From Acidimicrobiales bacterium (GTDB lineage: Bacteria > Actinomycetota > Acidimicrobiia > Acidimicrobiales > Aldehydirespiratoraceae): a DNA stretch of 64,000 nt. Each line of letters begins with the position of its first letter. Positions within the stretch are counted from its first letter, which is position 1. The stretch covers positions 4,358,263-4,422,262 of the forward strand of contig JAWPML010000001.1 in NCBI GenBank assembly GCA_033344915.1. The letters are read 5' to 3'. Position numbers and translations under genes: made by a program. A model generated the notes under the pieces. That model was not told the DNA's origin. It ran no database searches and saw nothing but the letters and a program-made list of their open reading frames with translations. Below are positions 1-8,530 of the stretch, piece by piece.

Positions 1-738
1 ATCAGGAACAAGCTCCTGTTCATCCTCCCCGCCGCGCTGCTCCTCAGCGAGATCGCGCCGACCCTGGTCGAGATCATCCTGCTCGGCGGGGGCACGTTCC
101 TCTGCTACGAGGGCGGCCACAAGATCCTCCACGCGATCAAGGGCGACGACCACGACCACGACGTGCCCGCCGCAGTGCTCGGGCCGGAGGCGGAGGAGGC
201 AACGACCAAGGGGGCGATCCGGACCGACTTCATCCTGTCGGCGGAGATCATGGTGATCTCGCTCAAGGAAGTCATCGACGAGGGGCTGCTGCAGCGGGCG
301 ATCATCCTCGCGGTGGTCGCGGTGTTCATCACGATCGTCGTCTACGGGCTCGTTGCGCTGATCGTGAAGATGGACGACGTCGGCCTCTCGCTCGTCCAGT
401 CGGGATCCGATGCGATGAAGCGGGTCGGCCGAGCTCTGGTGACCGGCATGCCGAAGCTCCTGACGGGTCTGTCGATCGTCGGCACCGCGGCGATGGTCTG
501 GGTCGGCGGACACATCCTGCTCGTGGGCGCCGATGAACTCGGCTGGCACTGGCCCTATGACCTGGTGCACGACGCCGAGCACGCGGTGCACGACACCGGC
601 TCGTTGTCGGGCGTGCTCGAGTGGCTGGTGAACACGGGGATCTCGGCCGTGGTCGGACTGGCGTGGGGCCTCATCGTCGTGACCGTGGTCGCGGCGTTGC
701 CGTTCGGGTCCGACGACGAGGGCGCCGGCGCCCACTGA
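1..738 (+). CDS. DUF808 (YedI-like) membrane protein, 5' truncated by window
   Basis: The frame is open from base 1, so the N-terminus lies outside the window; 245 codons are visible. Several hydrophobic segments (about residues 5-40, 90-125, 155-180 and 215-235 of the visible part) indicate an integral inner-membrane protein. The phrase LCYEGGHKILHA and the following Asp/His cluster (DDHDHD) match the DUF808/YedI family, whose members are usually about 300 residues and have no established biochemical role. The C-terminus has another His/Asp-rich stretch (HDAEHAVHD), suggestive of metal contact, which is an inference. It ends 53 bp before the DUF1330 gene on the same strand. Confidence 0.85.
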   Translation: MRNKLLFILPAALLLSEIAPTLVEIILLGGGTFLCYEGGHKILHAIKGDDHDHDVPAAVLGPEAEEATTKGAIRTDFILSAEIMVISLKEVIDEGLLQRAIILAVVAVFITIVVYGLVALIVKMDDVGLSLVQSGSDAMKRVGRALVTGMPKLLTGLSIVGTAAMVWVGGHILLVGADELGWHWPYDLVHDAEHAVHDTGSLSGVLEWLVNTGISAVVGLAWGLIVVTVVAALPFGSDDEGAGAH

Positions 739-791
739 GTTCGCCGTCGGCGGCCTTGCTACGGTCGCGATCTCGTCCAGGAGGGATCCCG

Positions 792-1208
792 ATGGAAGTC
801 GTGAACGAAGTCATGCCGGCGAGCGCCGAGCGCGTGGAGCAGATGCTCGAGCCCGGCCCCGACGGGCCGATCTTCATGGTGAACCTCCTGAAGTTCAAGG
901 AGAAGGCCGAGTACGAGGACGGACGCGAGACGGACCTGACCGGACGGGAGGCCTACCAGCTCTACGGCCGCGCCGTCTCGCAGCTCATCACGGAGTACGG
1001 CGGCGAGGTCACCTTCGTCGGCGACGTGACCTTCCTCGCGCTGGGGCAGGTCGAGGAGCTCTGGGACGAGATCGCGATCGCCAAGTACCCGACCCGCCGC
1101 GACCTGTTCGACATGTCCTCGTCCGCTGAGTGGCAGGAGGCCGCCGTGCACCGCGCCGCCGGTCTGGCCGGTCAGCTCAACATCGAGACGGTCGGCAACC
1201 CGTTCTGA
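792..1208 (+). CDS. DUF1330 domain protein
   Basis: This 138-residue soluble protein starts at an ATG preceded by a strong ribosome site (AGGAGGG, 7 nt upstream). Residues 20-32 (GPIFMVNLLKFKE) carry the MVNLLKF signature of DUF1330, a dimeric alpha/beta (ferredoxin-like) family. The family has no agreed reaction. The gene ends directly against the stop codon of the convergent acyl-CoA synthetase, with no intergenic base. The ORF is open further upstream, but that part overlaps the DUF808 gene and lacks a ribosome site. Confidence 0.8.
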   Translation: MEVVNEVMPASAERVEQMLEPGPDGPIFMVNLLKFKEKAEYEDGRETDLTGREAYQLYGRAVSQLITEYGGEVTFVGDVTFLALGQVEELWDEIAIAKYPTRRDLFDMSSSAEWQEAAVHRAAGLAGQLNIETVGNPF

Positions 1209-2744
1209 TCAGTCCAGCTCGCGGAACTGCTTGCGGAGCAGGTGGCGGCTGATCTTGCCGGCATCCGTGCGCGGAATCGCGTCGACGAACTCGACGCGAC
1301 GGGGCACCTTGAACGCGGCGAGGCGCTCCCGACAGTGCGCCCGGATCTCGTCGGCCAGACCGTCGCTCGGGGCCACGCCGTCGCGGAGCTCGACCACCGC
1401 GAGCACGCGCTCGCCCCACTCGTCGTCGGGCACGCCGACCACGGAACCGTCGCCGACCGCGGGGTGGGTGAGGAGGACGGCATCGATCTCGGCGGGGTAG
1501 ATGTTCACGCCGCCGGAGATGATCAGGTTCGACGACCGGTCCGTCAGGAACAGGAATCCATCGTCGTCCAGATAGCCGAGGTCGCCGAGCGTGAAGAACC
1601 CGGCCTTGCGGAACGTCGAGGCGGTCTTGTCGGGGTCGCCGTGGTAGGCGAACGCGCCGTCGGGTGCCTGGATGTAGATCAGGCCGATCTGGCCGGTGGG
1701 AAGGGGCTCCCCCTCCTCGGTGCCGATCGACACCGAGCCCGGCGGTGGCTGACCGACCGTGCCCGGGCGGGTGAGCCATGTCGCGCTGTCGACCCGGCTG
1801 CCACCGCCCTCCGTCGAGGCGTAGTACTCGATGATCACCGGCCCGAACCAGTCGATCATGGCGTGCTTCACATGCACCGGACACGGCGCCGCGCCATGGT
1901 GCACGGCCTTCAGTGAGCTGACGTCGGCGCTCGCCCGCACCTCCTCGGGAAGGGCGAGGAGCCGGTGGAACATGGTGGGGACGAAATGGGCGTGGGTGAC
2001 ACTGTGCTCCTCGATCAGGCGGAGCGCCTCGGCCGGGTCCCACGTCGGCATCACGACGACGGGTCCGCCCCACTGCAGCGAGAAGATCAGTCCGAAGGTG
2101 AGTGGCGCCGCGTGGTAGAGCGGTCCGGTGACCAGACATCGGTCGCCGGGCTCGACATTGTTCCCGTTGACCAGGTCGGCGAGCGAGTTCCCCGGTGCCT
2201 TGGCGACGCCTTTCGGATGGCCGGTCGTGCCGGACGTGTAGAGCATGAGCCGGCCGAGATGGGCGTCGACGGGGTCGTCGTCGGCGGCGTCGACGACCCG
2301 GCGGTAGTCGTCGAACCCGGCGATCGGACCGCCGGTCGCGAGGCGGACGAGATGGTCGCCCGCGGCACGATGGGATCCCTCCGCGGCGGCGTCACCGATG
2401 AACGCCTTCGCCTCGCAGTTCTCCACGATGTAGCCGGCTTCCTCGGCGGTCAGGTGCCAGTTGATCGGCGTGAGTCGAAGTCCTCCGCGCATGGCCGCGG
2501 CCCACGCCTCGATGAACTCCACGCGGTTGGTCACCATCATCGCCACCGCCGAGCCCGGGCCGACGCCGCGCTCGGCGAGGGCGCGGACCAGCTGGTTCGC
2601 ACGACGATCGAGCGTGGCGTAGGTGGTCACCTCGTCGTCGATGATCACCGCTGGCATGTCCGGTGCCGTCGCGGCGTAGTACCCGATGGCCTCGCCCCGG
2701 CGGGCGAAGTCCTCACGGTCCAGCGATGGTGTGGCGTCGGCCAT
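1209..2744 (-). CDS. AMP-dependent acyl-CoA synthetase/ligase
   Basis: This 511-residue ANL-superfamily enzyme activates a carboxylic acid to the acyl-AMP and then the CoA thioester. Visible motifs are the P-loop-like YTSGTTGHPKG (169-179), the A5 region EYYASTEGGG, the hinge region LGDLGYLDDDG with the following ISGGVNIYPAE, and the C-terminal GKISRHLLRKQF containing the catalytic lysine of the adenylation step. The ATG has a good ribosome site (GAGGAGGG). The TauD-like dioxygenase lies 25 bp upstream on the same strand, so co-transcription is likely. The chain length and type of substrate cannot be read from the sequence; fatty, aryl or bile-acid-like substrates are all possible. Confidence 0.9.
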   Translation of the reverse strand: MADATPSLDREDFARRGEAIGYYAATAPDMPAVIIDDEVTTYATLDRRANQLVRALAERGVGPGSAVAMMVTNRVEFIEAWAAAMRGGLRLTPINWHLTAEEAGYIVENCEAKAFIGDAAAEGSHRAAGDHLVRLATGGPIAGFDDYRRVVDAADDDPVDAHLGRLMLYTSGTTGHPKGVAKAPGNSLADLVNGNNVEPGDRCLVTGPLYHAAPLTFGLIFSLQWGGPVVVMPTWDPAEALRLIEEHSVTHAHFVPTMFHRLLALPEEVRASADVSSLKAVHHGAAPCPVHVKHAMIDWFGPVIIEYYASTEGGGSRVDSATWLTRPGTVGQPPPGSVSIGTEEGEPLPTGQIGLIYIQAPDGAFAYHGDPDKTASTFRKAGFFTLGDLGYLDDDGFLFLTDRSSNLIISGGVNIYPAEIDAVLLTHPAVGDGSVVGVPDDEWGERVLAVVELRDGVAPSDGLADEIRAHCRERLAAFKVPRRVEFVDAIPRTDAGKISRHLLRKQFRELD

Positions 2745-2769
2745 GTGGCCCTCCTCGTGCGACTGGACG

Positions 2770-3627
2770 TCAGTGGACGGCGAGTTCGGCGTTGTAGCCG
2801 ATCGTCGAGCGGTGCAGGAGCCGCTCGTGACCGTCGTAGCCGCCGGTCGCCTTGTGCAGGACGCAACGGTTGTCCCACATCACGAGCATGTCCGGCTCCC
2901 ACTGGTGCCGGTACTGGAACTCCTCGCGGGTCTGCCAGGCGTGGAGGTCCCCCAGGAGGGCGATCGCGTCGTCGTCGTCCATTCCCTCGATCCCGACGAT
3001 GTAGCCGAGCGTGGAGTAGAGCGTCTCGGCGCCGGTCTCGGCGTGCACCCGGACCAGCGGGTGGACGTGCGTCTCGTAAGCCTCGTCGCTGATCACGATC
3101 CGCATGGCCCGCTCCTCGCCGGCGTCGGCGTCGCCGTAGAGCCCGTCCGGGGAGTAGGCGGTGCGGGCGGAATGGACGGCCATCCGACCGTCGATGCGCT
3201 GGCGGAGTTCGGGTGCCATCGCGTCGAGCGCGGCCTGCTGGTCCGCGTAGAGCGTGTCACCACCGACGGGCGGGACGACCTTCGCGAACAGGCAGGTGCC
3301 GTCGGGTGGATGGACCTGGAAGCTCCAGTCGGTGTGCCAGCTGTCGGCGAAGATCGGTGCGGTCTCGTCGGCGGCACGGGCGATGGCGGCGATGTGGTCG
3401 TGCCCGTCGATCGACTCGAAGAACGGGTCGTGGCCGAACGGCCCGAACCGGAGCGTGAACGCCTCGAGATCGTCGTCGCTGAGGGGCTGGTCGGGGAATG
3501 CGAGCACCTTGTGCTCGAGCCACGCGACCCGGATCTCGGCGACGGTGTCGTCGTCGAGGTCGCGCAGGTCGACACCGCGTACCGTCGCGCCGAGCGGGCG
3601 TCCGCTCGGGGTCACATCGAGGGGCAT
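2770..3627 (-). CDS. TauD/TfdA family Fe(II)/2-oxoglutarate dioxygenase
   Basis: This 285-residue cytosolic dioxygenase has the complete TauD/TfdA facial triad: H98-x-D100 in SWHTDWSF and distal H258 in NRCVLHKA, plus R269 for 2-oxoglutarate binding. The family couples 2-oxoglutarate decarboxylation to hydroxylation of sulfonates, aryloxyacetates and similar acids. The start is supported by GGAGG five bases before the ATG. It sits between the acyl-CoA synthetase and the lipase-like lipoprotein, all on the minus strand. A second paralogue is at 13559-14392. The substrate is unknown. Confidence 0.9.
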   Translation of the reverse strand: MPLDVTPSGRPLGATVRGVDLRDLDDDTVAEIRVAWLEHKVLAFPDQPLSDDDLEAFTLRFGPFGHDPFFESIDGHDHIAAIARAADETAPIFADSWHTDWSFQVHPPDGTCLFAKVVPPVGGDTLYADQQAALDAMAPELRQRIDGRMAVHSARTAYSPDGLYGDADAGEERAMRIVISDEAYETHVHPLVRVHAETGAETLYSTLGYIVGIEGMDDDDAIALLGDLHAWQTREEFQYRHQWEPDMLVMWDNRCVLHKATGGYDGHERLLHRSTIGYNAELAVH

Positions 3628-3640
3628 TGATCCTCCGTGC

Positions 3641-5641
3641 TCACTCGAGGGTCTGGCAGGGCTGTCCGGCGCAGGCGTCGATGATGGCGCCGTCGGGTTC
3701 GATGAACGCGGCCACGATGGCCAGGGCGGCGGGCACGTCGGCGAGCTTGCCGTGCGGGTCCTCGCCGGCGCGGGGTGGGATGTTGTCCGTCGGCGGCGCA
3801 GGGGTGCCGAAGTCCCACATCAGATAGCCGGAGCCCTGGTGGGGCAGCGAGTCGATGGGATCGATGAGGACGAACGGCTCCACGTCGGTCGAACGTCCGT
3901 CGGCGAGCGTCGGCGCGACCCGGCCGATGCCGAGCGTGCGGGCCAGCTTGTCCGTGCTCACGTTGGCCACCTGGTGGTCGCCGAAGGCCGCCAGGATCAG
4001 CACGTTCTTCGCCGGCGCACCGTCGTAGGGGTCCGTGGTCAGGTGCTGCGCCCAACCGGCGTTCTCGCCCCGGTCCCACAGCATCTCCATCATCTCCCGG
4101 GCGAGGCCGCGATCGAGGGGGTCCGGGTAGCTCCCCTCGAAGAGGGGCGAGAACTCGTCGAAGTCGATGCTGCGGGGAAGCAGGAGGTTGTAGCCGAGGC
4201 CGGGCACGGCCAGGATCACCTGCGTCCAGTCGCTGGCCAGCGCCGACGGGGCGCCGGCGAGGATGCCGCCCTGACTGGCGCCGAGGAACGACAGCCGGTC
4301 GTGGGCGATCGTTCCGCCCCCCGTGGCGTCCTGGAACGCCGGGTCGGTGACGAAGCCGTCCTCACCGGCCAGGAGGCGACCGAGCACCAGCCAGGCGAGG
4401 TGGCCCTGCTGCATGCGGTCCGGTTGGCTTCGGAAGGCCGAGAGTTCGCCGAGTGCGTCGATCACCGTGCCGACGTCGGCGGTGCTCATCCCGATCCAGT
4501 CGATGGCGCAGAAGCCGATGCCGGCCGTCGCCCCGACGGATCCGATGCCCAACGCCTCACCCCGGGATCCGAGCAGGCCGTGGCCGTAGAGGACGACCGG
4601 CGCCGGGTTGTCGGCCGATGCGGCGGCGGGCATGGTGCAGACGAACTCGGTGGTGAGCGAGCCGTTGCGGGTGGGGATGCCGTCCGGGTCGCCGTCGTTG
4701 TTCATGACCGAGCCGGTCGATCCGTCTCCGGTCAGATAGTTCGGCGTCTCGAACGTGCCGTTGATGACGATGCCGGAGCCGCTGGCCTCGGTGGAGGTGA
4801 TCTCGAAGGGCACCGCGCCGTCGCCGATCTCCGCGGAGGTCTCCGCCCACATGTGGCGGAGGCGACCTGACAGCGAGTCGGCGCTGGCGACGGTGAACGT
4901 CCAGGCGACTGTCATGTCCTCGGCGTCGAATCCGGCCTCTGCCAGTCCGTCGATCAGTGACGCCGTGATGGTGTCAGGGGCCGCCAGCTGCTCAAGGTAG
5001 CCGGCGACCGCGGCGGGCTCGCCGTCGATCGTGACGAGATCGCGAAGCGCCACGATGTGGCGGTGCCCCTCCGTCAGCGCCACCGCGGGGACGATGAAGA
5101 CCGGCGCTTCCCCGGGCGCGTGGTCGTCCTGGTCGAGCTCGGCCCACGCCGGCACCCGCTCACCGGTGTCGACGTCGAGGAGGACGAGCGTGGAGTCGTC
5201 GTCGAGCGATGCGCCGATGTCGGTCACCGGCGGCAGCGACGATGCGGCGGGGTCGAGGTCCGGGATCACCACCATCGGGATCGCCGCGGGGCTGAACCCG
5301 TCGTTGCGGTTCCACTCGGTCACGTCGATGGGCACGCCATCGGCGTTCGCCGGGCTGGACGGCAGGTCGACCCGGAGCCCGGTCGCGGTGGTGTCGTCGA
5401 TCCTCGTGAACCGGTCGCTCGGCCAGGGGAGCAGGCAGTCGGCCGCGTCCGCGGTGTCACAGGTGCCCGACGCCGGGCGATCGGCGATGACGCCCGTCGT
5501 GGGCGGGGTCGTGGAGGTCGAGGTCGTCGTGGACGTGACCGAAGGATCCGGTTCGGCGGTCGGCGGGTCGTCGGTGTCCCCGCACGCGGTGGCGATGAGG
5601 GCCACGGCCACGGCAACGGCGAGGAAGTGTCTGCGAACCAT
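3641..5641 (-). CDS. Secreted alpha/beta-hydrolase lipoprotein (bacterial lipase N-terminal-like)
   Basis: This is a 666-residue exported protein. The N-terminus has a basic start, a hydrophobic core and a lipobox ending in TACG, giving a lipid-anchored mature protein after a Thr/Ser-rich linker. Residues of about 60-130 (LPWPSDRF followed by NRNDGFSP) resemble the N-terminal domain of bacterial virulence-factor lipases. The catalytic part shows YGHGLLGSRGE and the nucleophile elbow GASQG (Ser near residue 455), with a later AFGDHQV that may give Asp/His. I chose the internal ATG (MVRRHF) because the GTG five codons upstream spoils the signal peptide. The ester substrate is unknown. Confidence 0.75.
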   Translation of the reverse strand: MVRRHFLAVAVAVALIATACGDTDDPPTAEPDPSVTSTTTSTSTTPPTTGVIADRPASGTCDTADAADCLLPWPSDRFTRIDDTTATGLRVDLPSSPANADGVPIDVTEWNRNDGFSPAAIPMVVIPDLDPAASSLPPVTDIGASLDDDSTLVLLDVDTGERVPAWAELDQDDHAPGEAPVFIVPAVALTEGHRHIVALRDLVTIDGEPAAVAGYLEQLAAPDTITASLIDGLAEAGFDAEDMTVAWTFTVASADSLSGRLRHMWAETSAEIGDGAVPFEITSTEASGSGIVINGTFETPNYLTGDGSTGSVMNNDGDPDGIPTRNGSLTTEFVCTMPAAASADNPAPVVLYGHGLLGSRGEALGIGSVGATAGIGFCAIDWIGMSTADVGTVIDALGELSAFRSQPDRMQQGHLAWLVLGRLLAGEDGFVTDPAFQDATGGGTIAHDRLSFLGASQGGILAGAPSALASDWTQVILAVPGLGYNLLLPRSIDFDEFSPLFEGSYPDPLDRGLAREMMEMLWDRGENAGWAQHLTTDPYDGAPAKNVLILAAFGDHQVANVSTDKLARTLGIGRVAPTLADGRSTDVEPFVLIDPIDSLPHQGSGYLMWDFGTPAPPTDNIPPRAGEDPHGKLADVPAALAIVAAFIEPDGAIIDACAGQPCQTLE

Positions 5642-5718
5642 GCTGCATTTGAGCACGGACGACTCGCGGGCGTCAGGTCGACGCGAGCCCGGGTTCGACC
5701 GCCGTGTCAGAGTGAGGC

Positions 5719-6375
5719 ATGGAATTCGACCACGCCCAGACCGACGCGCTCCTCTCCACCACCCGCGCGGTGCGCAAACGCCTCGACTTCGATCGCGACG
5801 TGCCCGACGATGTTCTCCTCGAGTGCCTCCAGCTCGCGGTGCAGGCCCCGACCGGCTCGAACAAACAGGGCTGGCGGTGGATGGTGATCCGCGACGCCGA
5901 GAAGAAGGCCGCGCTCGCCGAGCTGTACCGGCGGGCCGGAGGCGACTATCTCGCCGCGGCGGCGGCCGACACGGAGACCGAGGGCCAGATGGGACGGGTC
6001 ATGAGCTCCGCGGCCTACCTCGCGGCGAACCTGGAGCACGTGCCCGTGCACGTCATCCCGCTGATCATCGGCCGCCTCGACGAGCTTCCCGCCGAGTCGA
6101 TCACCCAATCGGCCGCCGGGTTCATGGGCTCGATCCTTCCCGCGATGTGGAGCTTCCAGCTGGCCCTGCGCAGCCGCGGGCTCGGCACCTGCCTCACGAC
6201 CATCCATCTCGGGTTGGAGAAGGAAGCCGCAGAGCTGCTCGGCATCCCACCGCACATGACGCAGGCCGGACTCCTGCCCGTCGCCTACACGAAGGGCACG
6301 GACTTCAAGGCGGCCGCCCGCCCGCCCGTGCACGAGATCACCTATCTCGACACCTACAAGAACCCGATCCGGTGA
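5719..6375 (+). CDS. Nitroreductase family flavoprotein
   Basis: This 218-residue protein has the nitroreductase fold pattern: an N-terminal TRAVRKRLDFDRDVP with the phosphate-binding Arg pair, then APTGSNKQGWRWMVI, the usual FMN contact, and a C-terminal GLGTCLTT segment. Members use FMN with NAD(P)H to reduce nitro groups, quinones or enones, and some act in steroid or diiodotyrosine metabolism. The stop overlaps the GTG start of the next flavin protein by 4 bp (GTGA), so the two are translationally coupled. The gene is divergent from the lipase-like lipoprotein with a gap of about 77 bp. Confidence 0.85.
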   Translation: MEFDHAQTDALLSTTRAVRKRLDFDRDVPDDVLLECLQLAVQAPTGSNKQGWRWMVIRDAEKKAALAELYRRAGGDYLAAAAADTETEGQMGRVMSSAAYLAANLEHVPVHVIPLIIGRLDELPAESITQSAAGFMGSILPAMWSFQLALRSRGLGTCLTTIHLGLEKEAAELLGIPPHMTQAGLLPVAYTKGTDFKAAARPPVHEITYLDTYKNPIR

Positions 6376-6872
6376 AGAAGATTCCGGCCGACGACCGGCG
6401 GGCCCGGTACCGGGCGAGCGACGAGAGCATCGACCGCGACGGCCTGCGGGACCATCTCGCCGGCAAGCACCAGTGGGTGCTCGCCACCACGCGGACCGAT
6501 GGCCGCCCCCAGATGAGCCTCGTCACCGGTGGTCTCACGGCGGACGGGCGCCTGGCGATCGCCAGCTACCCGAGTCGGGCGAAGGTGAAGAACGCTCGCC
6601 GCAACCCCGACGTCTCCGTCCTCGTGATGGGGGACGGGTTCCAGGGAGCCTGGCTCCAGGTCGACGGCCGGGCGACCGTGCTCGACATGCCGGATCCGGC
6701 CGCGGCGGACGCGCTCGTCGCGTACTTCCGGTGCATCAGTGGTGAGCACGACGACTGGGACGACTACCGCCAGGCGATGGAGGATCAGGGGAAGTCGGCG
6801 ATCATGATCGAACCGACGCGTTGGAGCCCGGTGAGCAAGGGTGGATTCCCGCCGGAGCTGTTCGAGGACTGA
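6372..6872 (+). CDS. PPOX-class flavin-dependent oxidoreductase (F420-type split barrel)
   Basis: This 166-residue split-barrel protein starts at a GTG overlapping the nitroreductase stop. Residues about 35-65 (WVLATTRTDGRPQMSLVTGG) and 70-95 (ASYPSRAKVKNARRNPDVSVLVMG) are typical of the pyridoxamine-phosphate-oxidase-like group that binds FMN or coenzyme F420. Actinobacterial members often act as F420-dependent reductases. Coupling to a nitroreductase suggests a two-enzyme reductive step, but this is inferred from position only. The cofactor, FMN or F420, cannot be decided here. Confidence 0.8.
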   Translation: MKKIPADDRRARYRASDESIDRDGLRDHLAGKHQWVLATTRTDGRPQMSLVTGGLTADGRLAIASYPSRAKVKNARRNPDVSVLVMGDGFQGAWLQVDGRATVLDMPDPAAADALVAYFRCISGEHDDWDDYRQAMEDQGKSAIMIEPTRWSPVSKGGFPPELFED

Positions 6873-6893
6873 CGTCTCCGCCGGAGCGGGCGC

Positions 6894-7691
6894 TCAGGCC
6901 GGCGGATCCTGGTTGAACACCGGGTCGCGCTTCTCCAGGAAGGCCATCATTCCCTCGCGGGCGTCGGCGGTGCCGTTCGTGAGGTGGACGGCGGCCCGTT
7001 CGCCGGCGAGCAGCTCGTCGAGCGTCTTGTGCTCGGCGTCGTGGAGGGCGTCGAGCATCCCCTTCACCGACAGGCGGGGTTGGCGGGCAAGTTCGGCGGC
7101 GAGCGCGATCGCCTGGTCCTTCAACTCCGCGAGCGGCCAGACCTCGCTGACCACACCGAGCTCGAGGGCCTCCGGACCGGTGAGCATCTTCGCCCGCAGG
7201 ATCATGTCGAGCGCCTTCGTGCGGCCGATGAGCTTCGTGAGCCGAGCCGAGCCGCCCCAGGCGGGCGTCGATCCGAGATCCATCTCCGGTAGCCCGATCT
7301 TCGCGCCCTCCTCGGCCGCGAGCCGGAACGTGCAGCCGAGTGGCAGCTCGAGGCCGCCTCCGAGGCAGTAGCCGAACAGGGTCGCAACGGAGGGCTTGCC
7401 CATCGTCTCGATGCGGGAGATCAGGTCGAGCCGTTGGTCGAAGAACGCGTCGACACTGCCGGCCCGCTGGACCCCCTCGGGCAGCTGCTTGAGGTTCATG
7501 CCGACCGAGAAGTTGGTCGTGCCCTCCGCGGTGATCACGAACGCTCGGATCGAGTCGTCCGCCGCGATCTCCTCCACCACCTCGCCGAGGCGGTCGACGT
7601 ACTCCAGCGTCATGCGGTTGAGGGGATCGTCGTTGGTGGAGATCACCGCGACCCCGTCGTCGCGCTTCTCGAACAGGAGCGGTTCGGTCAT
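6894..7691 (-). CDS. Enoyl-CoA hydratase/isomerase family protein
   Basis: This 265-residue crotonase-fold protein starts at the ATG of MTEPLLFEKR; the longer upstream frame only overlaps the aldolase gene. The oxyanion-hole segments (SVGMNLKQL and YCLGGGLELPLGC) and both glutamates used in hydration (Glu in GLELPLGC and in LPEMDLG) are present. The family hydrates or isomerises 2-enoyl-CoA thioesters in beta-oxidation and ring degradation. It lies 19 bp downstream of the HpcH/HpaI aldolase in the same orientation. The acyl substrate is unknown. Confidence 0.85.
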   Translation of the reverse strand: MTEPLLFEKRDDGVAVISTNDDPLNRMTLEYVDRLGEVVEEIAADDSIRAFVITAEGTTNFSVGMNLKQLPEGVQRAGSVDAFFDQRLDLISRIETMGKPSVATLFGYCLGGGLELPLGCTFRLAAEEGAKIGLPEMDLGSTPAWGGSARLTKLIGRTKALDMILRAKMLTGPEALELGVVSEVWPLAELKDQAIALAAELARQPRLSVKGMLDALHDAEHKTLDELLAGERAAVHLTNGTADAREGMMAFLEKRDPVFNQDPPA

Positions 7692-7710
7692 GGCCCGAGG
7701 GTAGCGATGG

Positions 7711-8508
7711 TCAGTAGACGGCGTCGTCGCCGTCGGCCGCGCCGCCCTCGACCGCGCCGCCCTCGACCGCATCGCGTAGCTCGCGCGCCAGCGTCGTCCG
7801 CAGGGCGACGGCGTCGGTGGCGACGGTGACCATCCGGTACCCCTGCTCGCGGCGTCGGGCCGCGAGGGACGCGTTCGCGTGGATGCCCGGGACCACGCCG
7901 GCCGCAGCCGCCGTCGCCGCGATGTGCTCGATGGTCTCGGTGAAGCGGGGCACGTCGTCGTTGTTCCCGGGCGCGAGCCCGAGTGAGAGCGAGAGGTCGG
8001 CCGGGCCGACATAGATCGCGTCGACGCCGTCGACGGCGAGGATGCCGTCGAGGTGTTCGACGGCGTCGATCGTCTCGATCATCGGGATGCAGATCACGCG
8101 ATCGTTGGCCCGCGGGACATAGTCGGGGCCGTGCTGGGCGGCCGCCCGGATCGGTCCGTGGCTGCGGCCGCCCCGCGGCGGATAGCGGCAGGCGTGGGCG
8201 GCGGCCTCGGCGTCGGCGACGGAGTTCACCATCGGGACGATGACGCCGAGCGCACCGCCATCCAGCATGCGGCCGATGATGCCGGGCTCGTTCCACGGCA
8301 CCCGGACGATCGGGGTCGCGTTCCCGAGCTCGAGCACCTGGAGCATCGCGATGGCGTCGGCATAGTCCGCCAGGCCGTGCTGCATGTCCACGCACGCGTA
8401 GTCGAACCCGGCGCGGGCGACCAGCTCGGTCGTGTGGGGACCGGGCAGCGAGACCCAGCAGCCGTGCGCCGTCTCCTGGCGGGCCCATGCATCGCGGAGC
8501 TGATCCAT
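7711..8508 (-). CDS. HpcH/HpaI aldolase family protein
   Basis: This 265-residue class II (metal-dependent) aldolase has a TIM-barrel core with the family signatures GFDYACVDMQHG (catalytic-loop region), PIVRVPWNEP (substrate-carboxylate Arg), IPMIETIDAVEHL (metal Glu) and DAIYVGPADLS (metal Asp). Members cleave 4-hydroxy-2-oxo acids to pyruvate and an aldehyde, or related citramalyl or malyl substrates. The start (MDQLRDAW) is the only Met before the conserved core. The C-terminus ends in a small Gly/Ala/Glu repeat (VEGGAVEGGA). Its neighbour, the enoyl-CoA hydratase, would fit a carboxylic-acid catabolic pair. Confidence 0.85.
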   Translation of the reverse strand: MDQLRDAWARQETAHGCWVSLPGPHTTELVARAGFDYACVDMQHGLADYADAIAMLQVLELGNATPIVRVPWNEPGIIGRMLDGGALGVIVPMVNSVADAEAAAHACRYPPRGGRSHGPIRAAAQHGPDYVPRANDRVICIPMIETIDAVEHLDGILAVDGVDAIYVGPADLSLSLGLAPGNNDDVPRFTETIEHIAATAAAAGVVPGIHANASLAARRREQGYRMVTVATDAVALRTTLARELRDAVEGGAVEGGAADGDDAVY

Positions 8509-8530
8509 GGCGGCATTGAACCACGGCTGA

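Noticed and set aside
3254-4870. Plus-strand frame of 538 codons
   Set aside because: Antisense to the lipase-like lipoprotein and dioxygenase genes; no motif and biased composition.
6876-6886. CTCCGCCGGAG hairpin as terminator
   Set aside because: Only a 4-bp stem with a 3-nt loop in GC-rich DNA; not distinguishable from chance.
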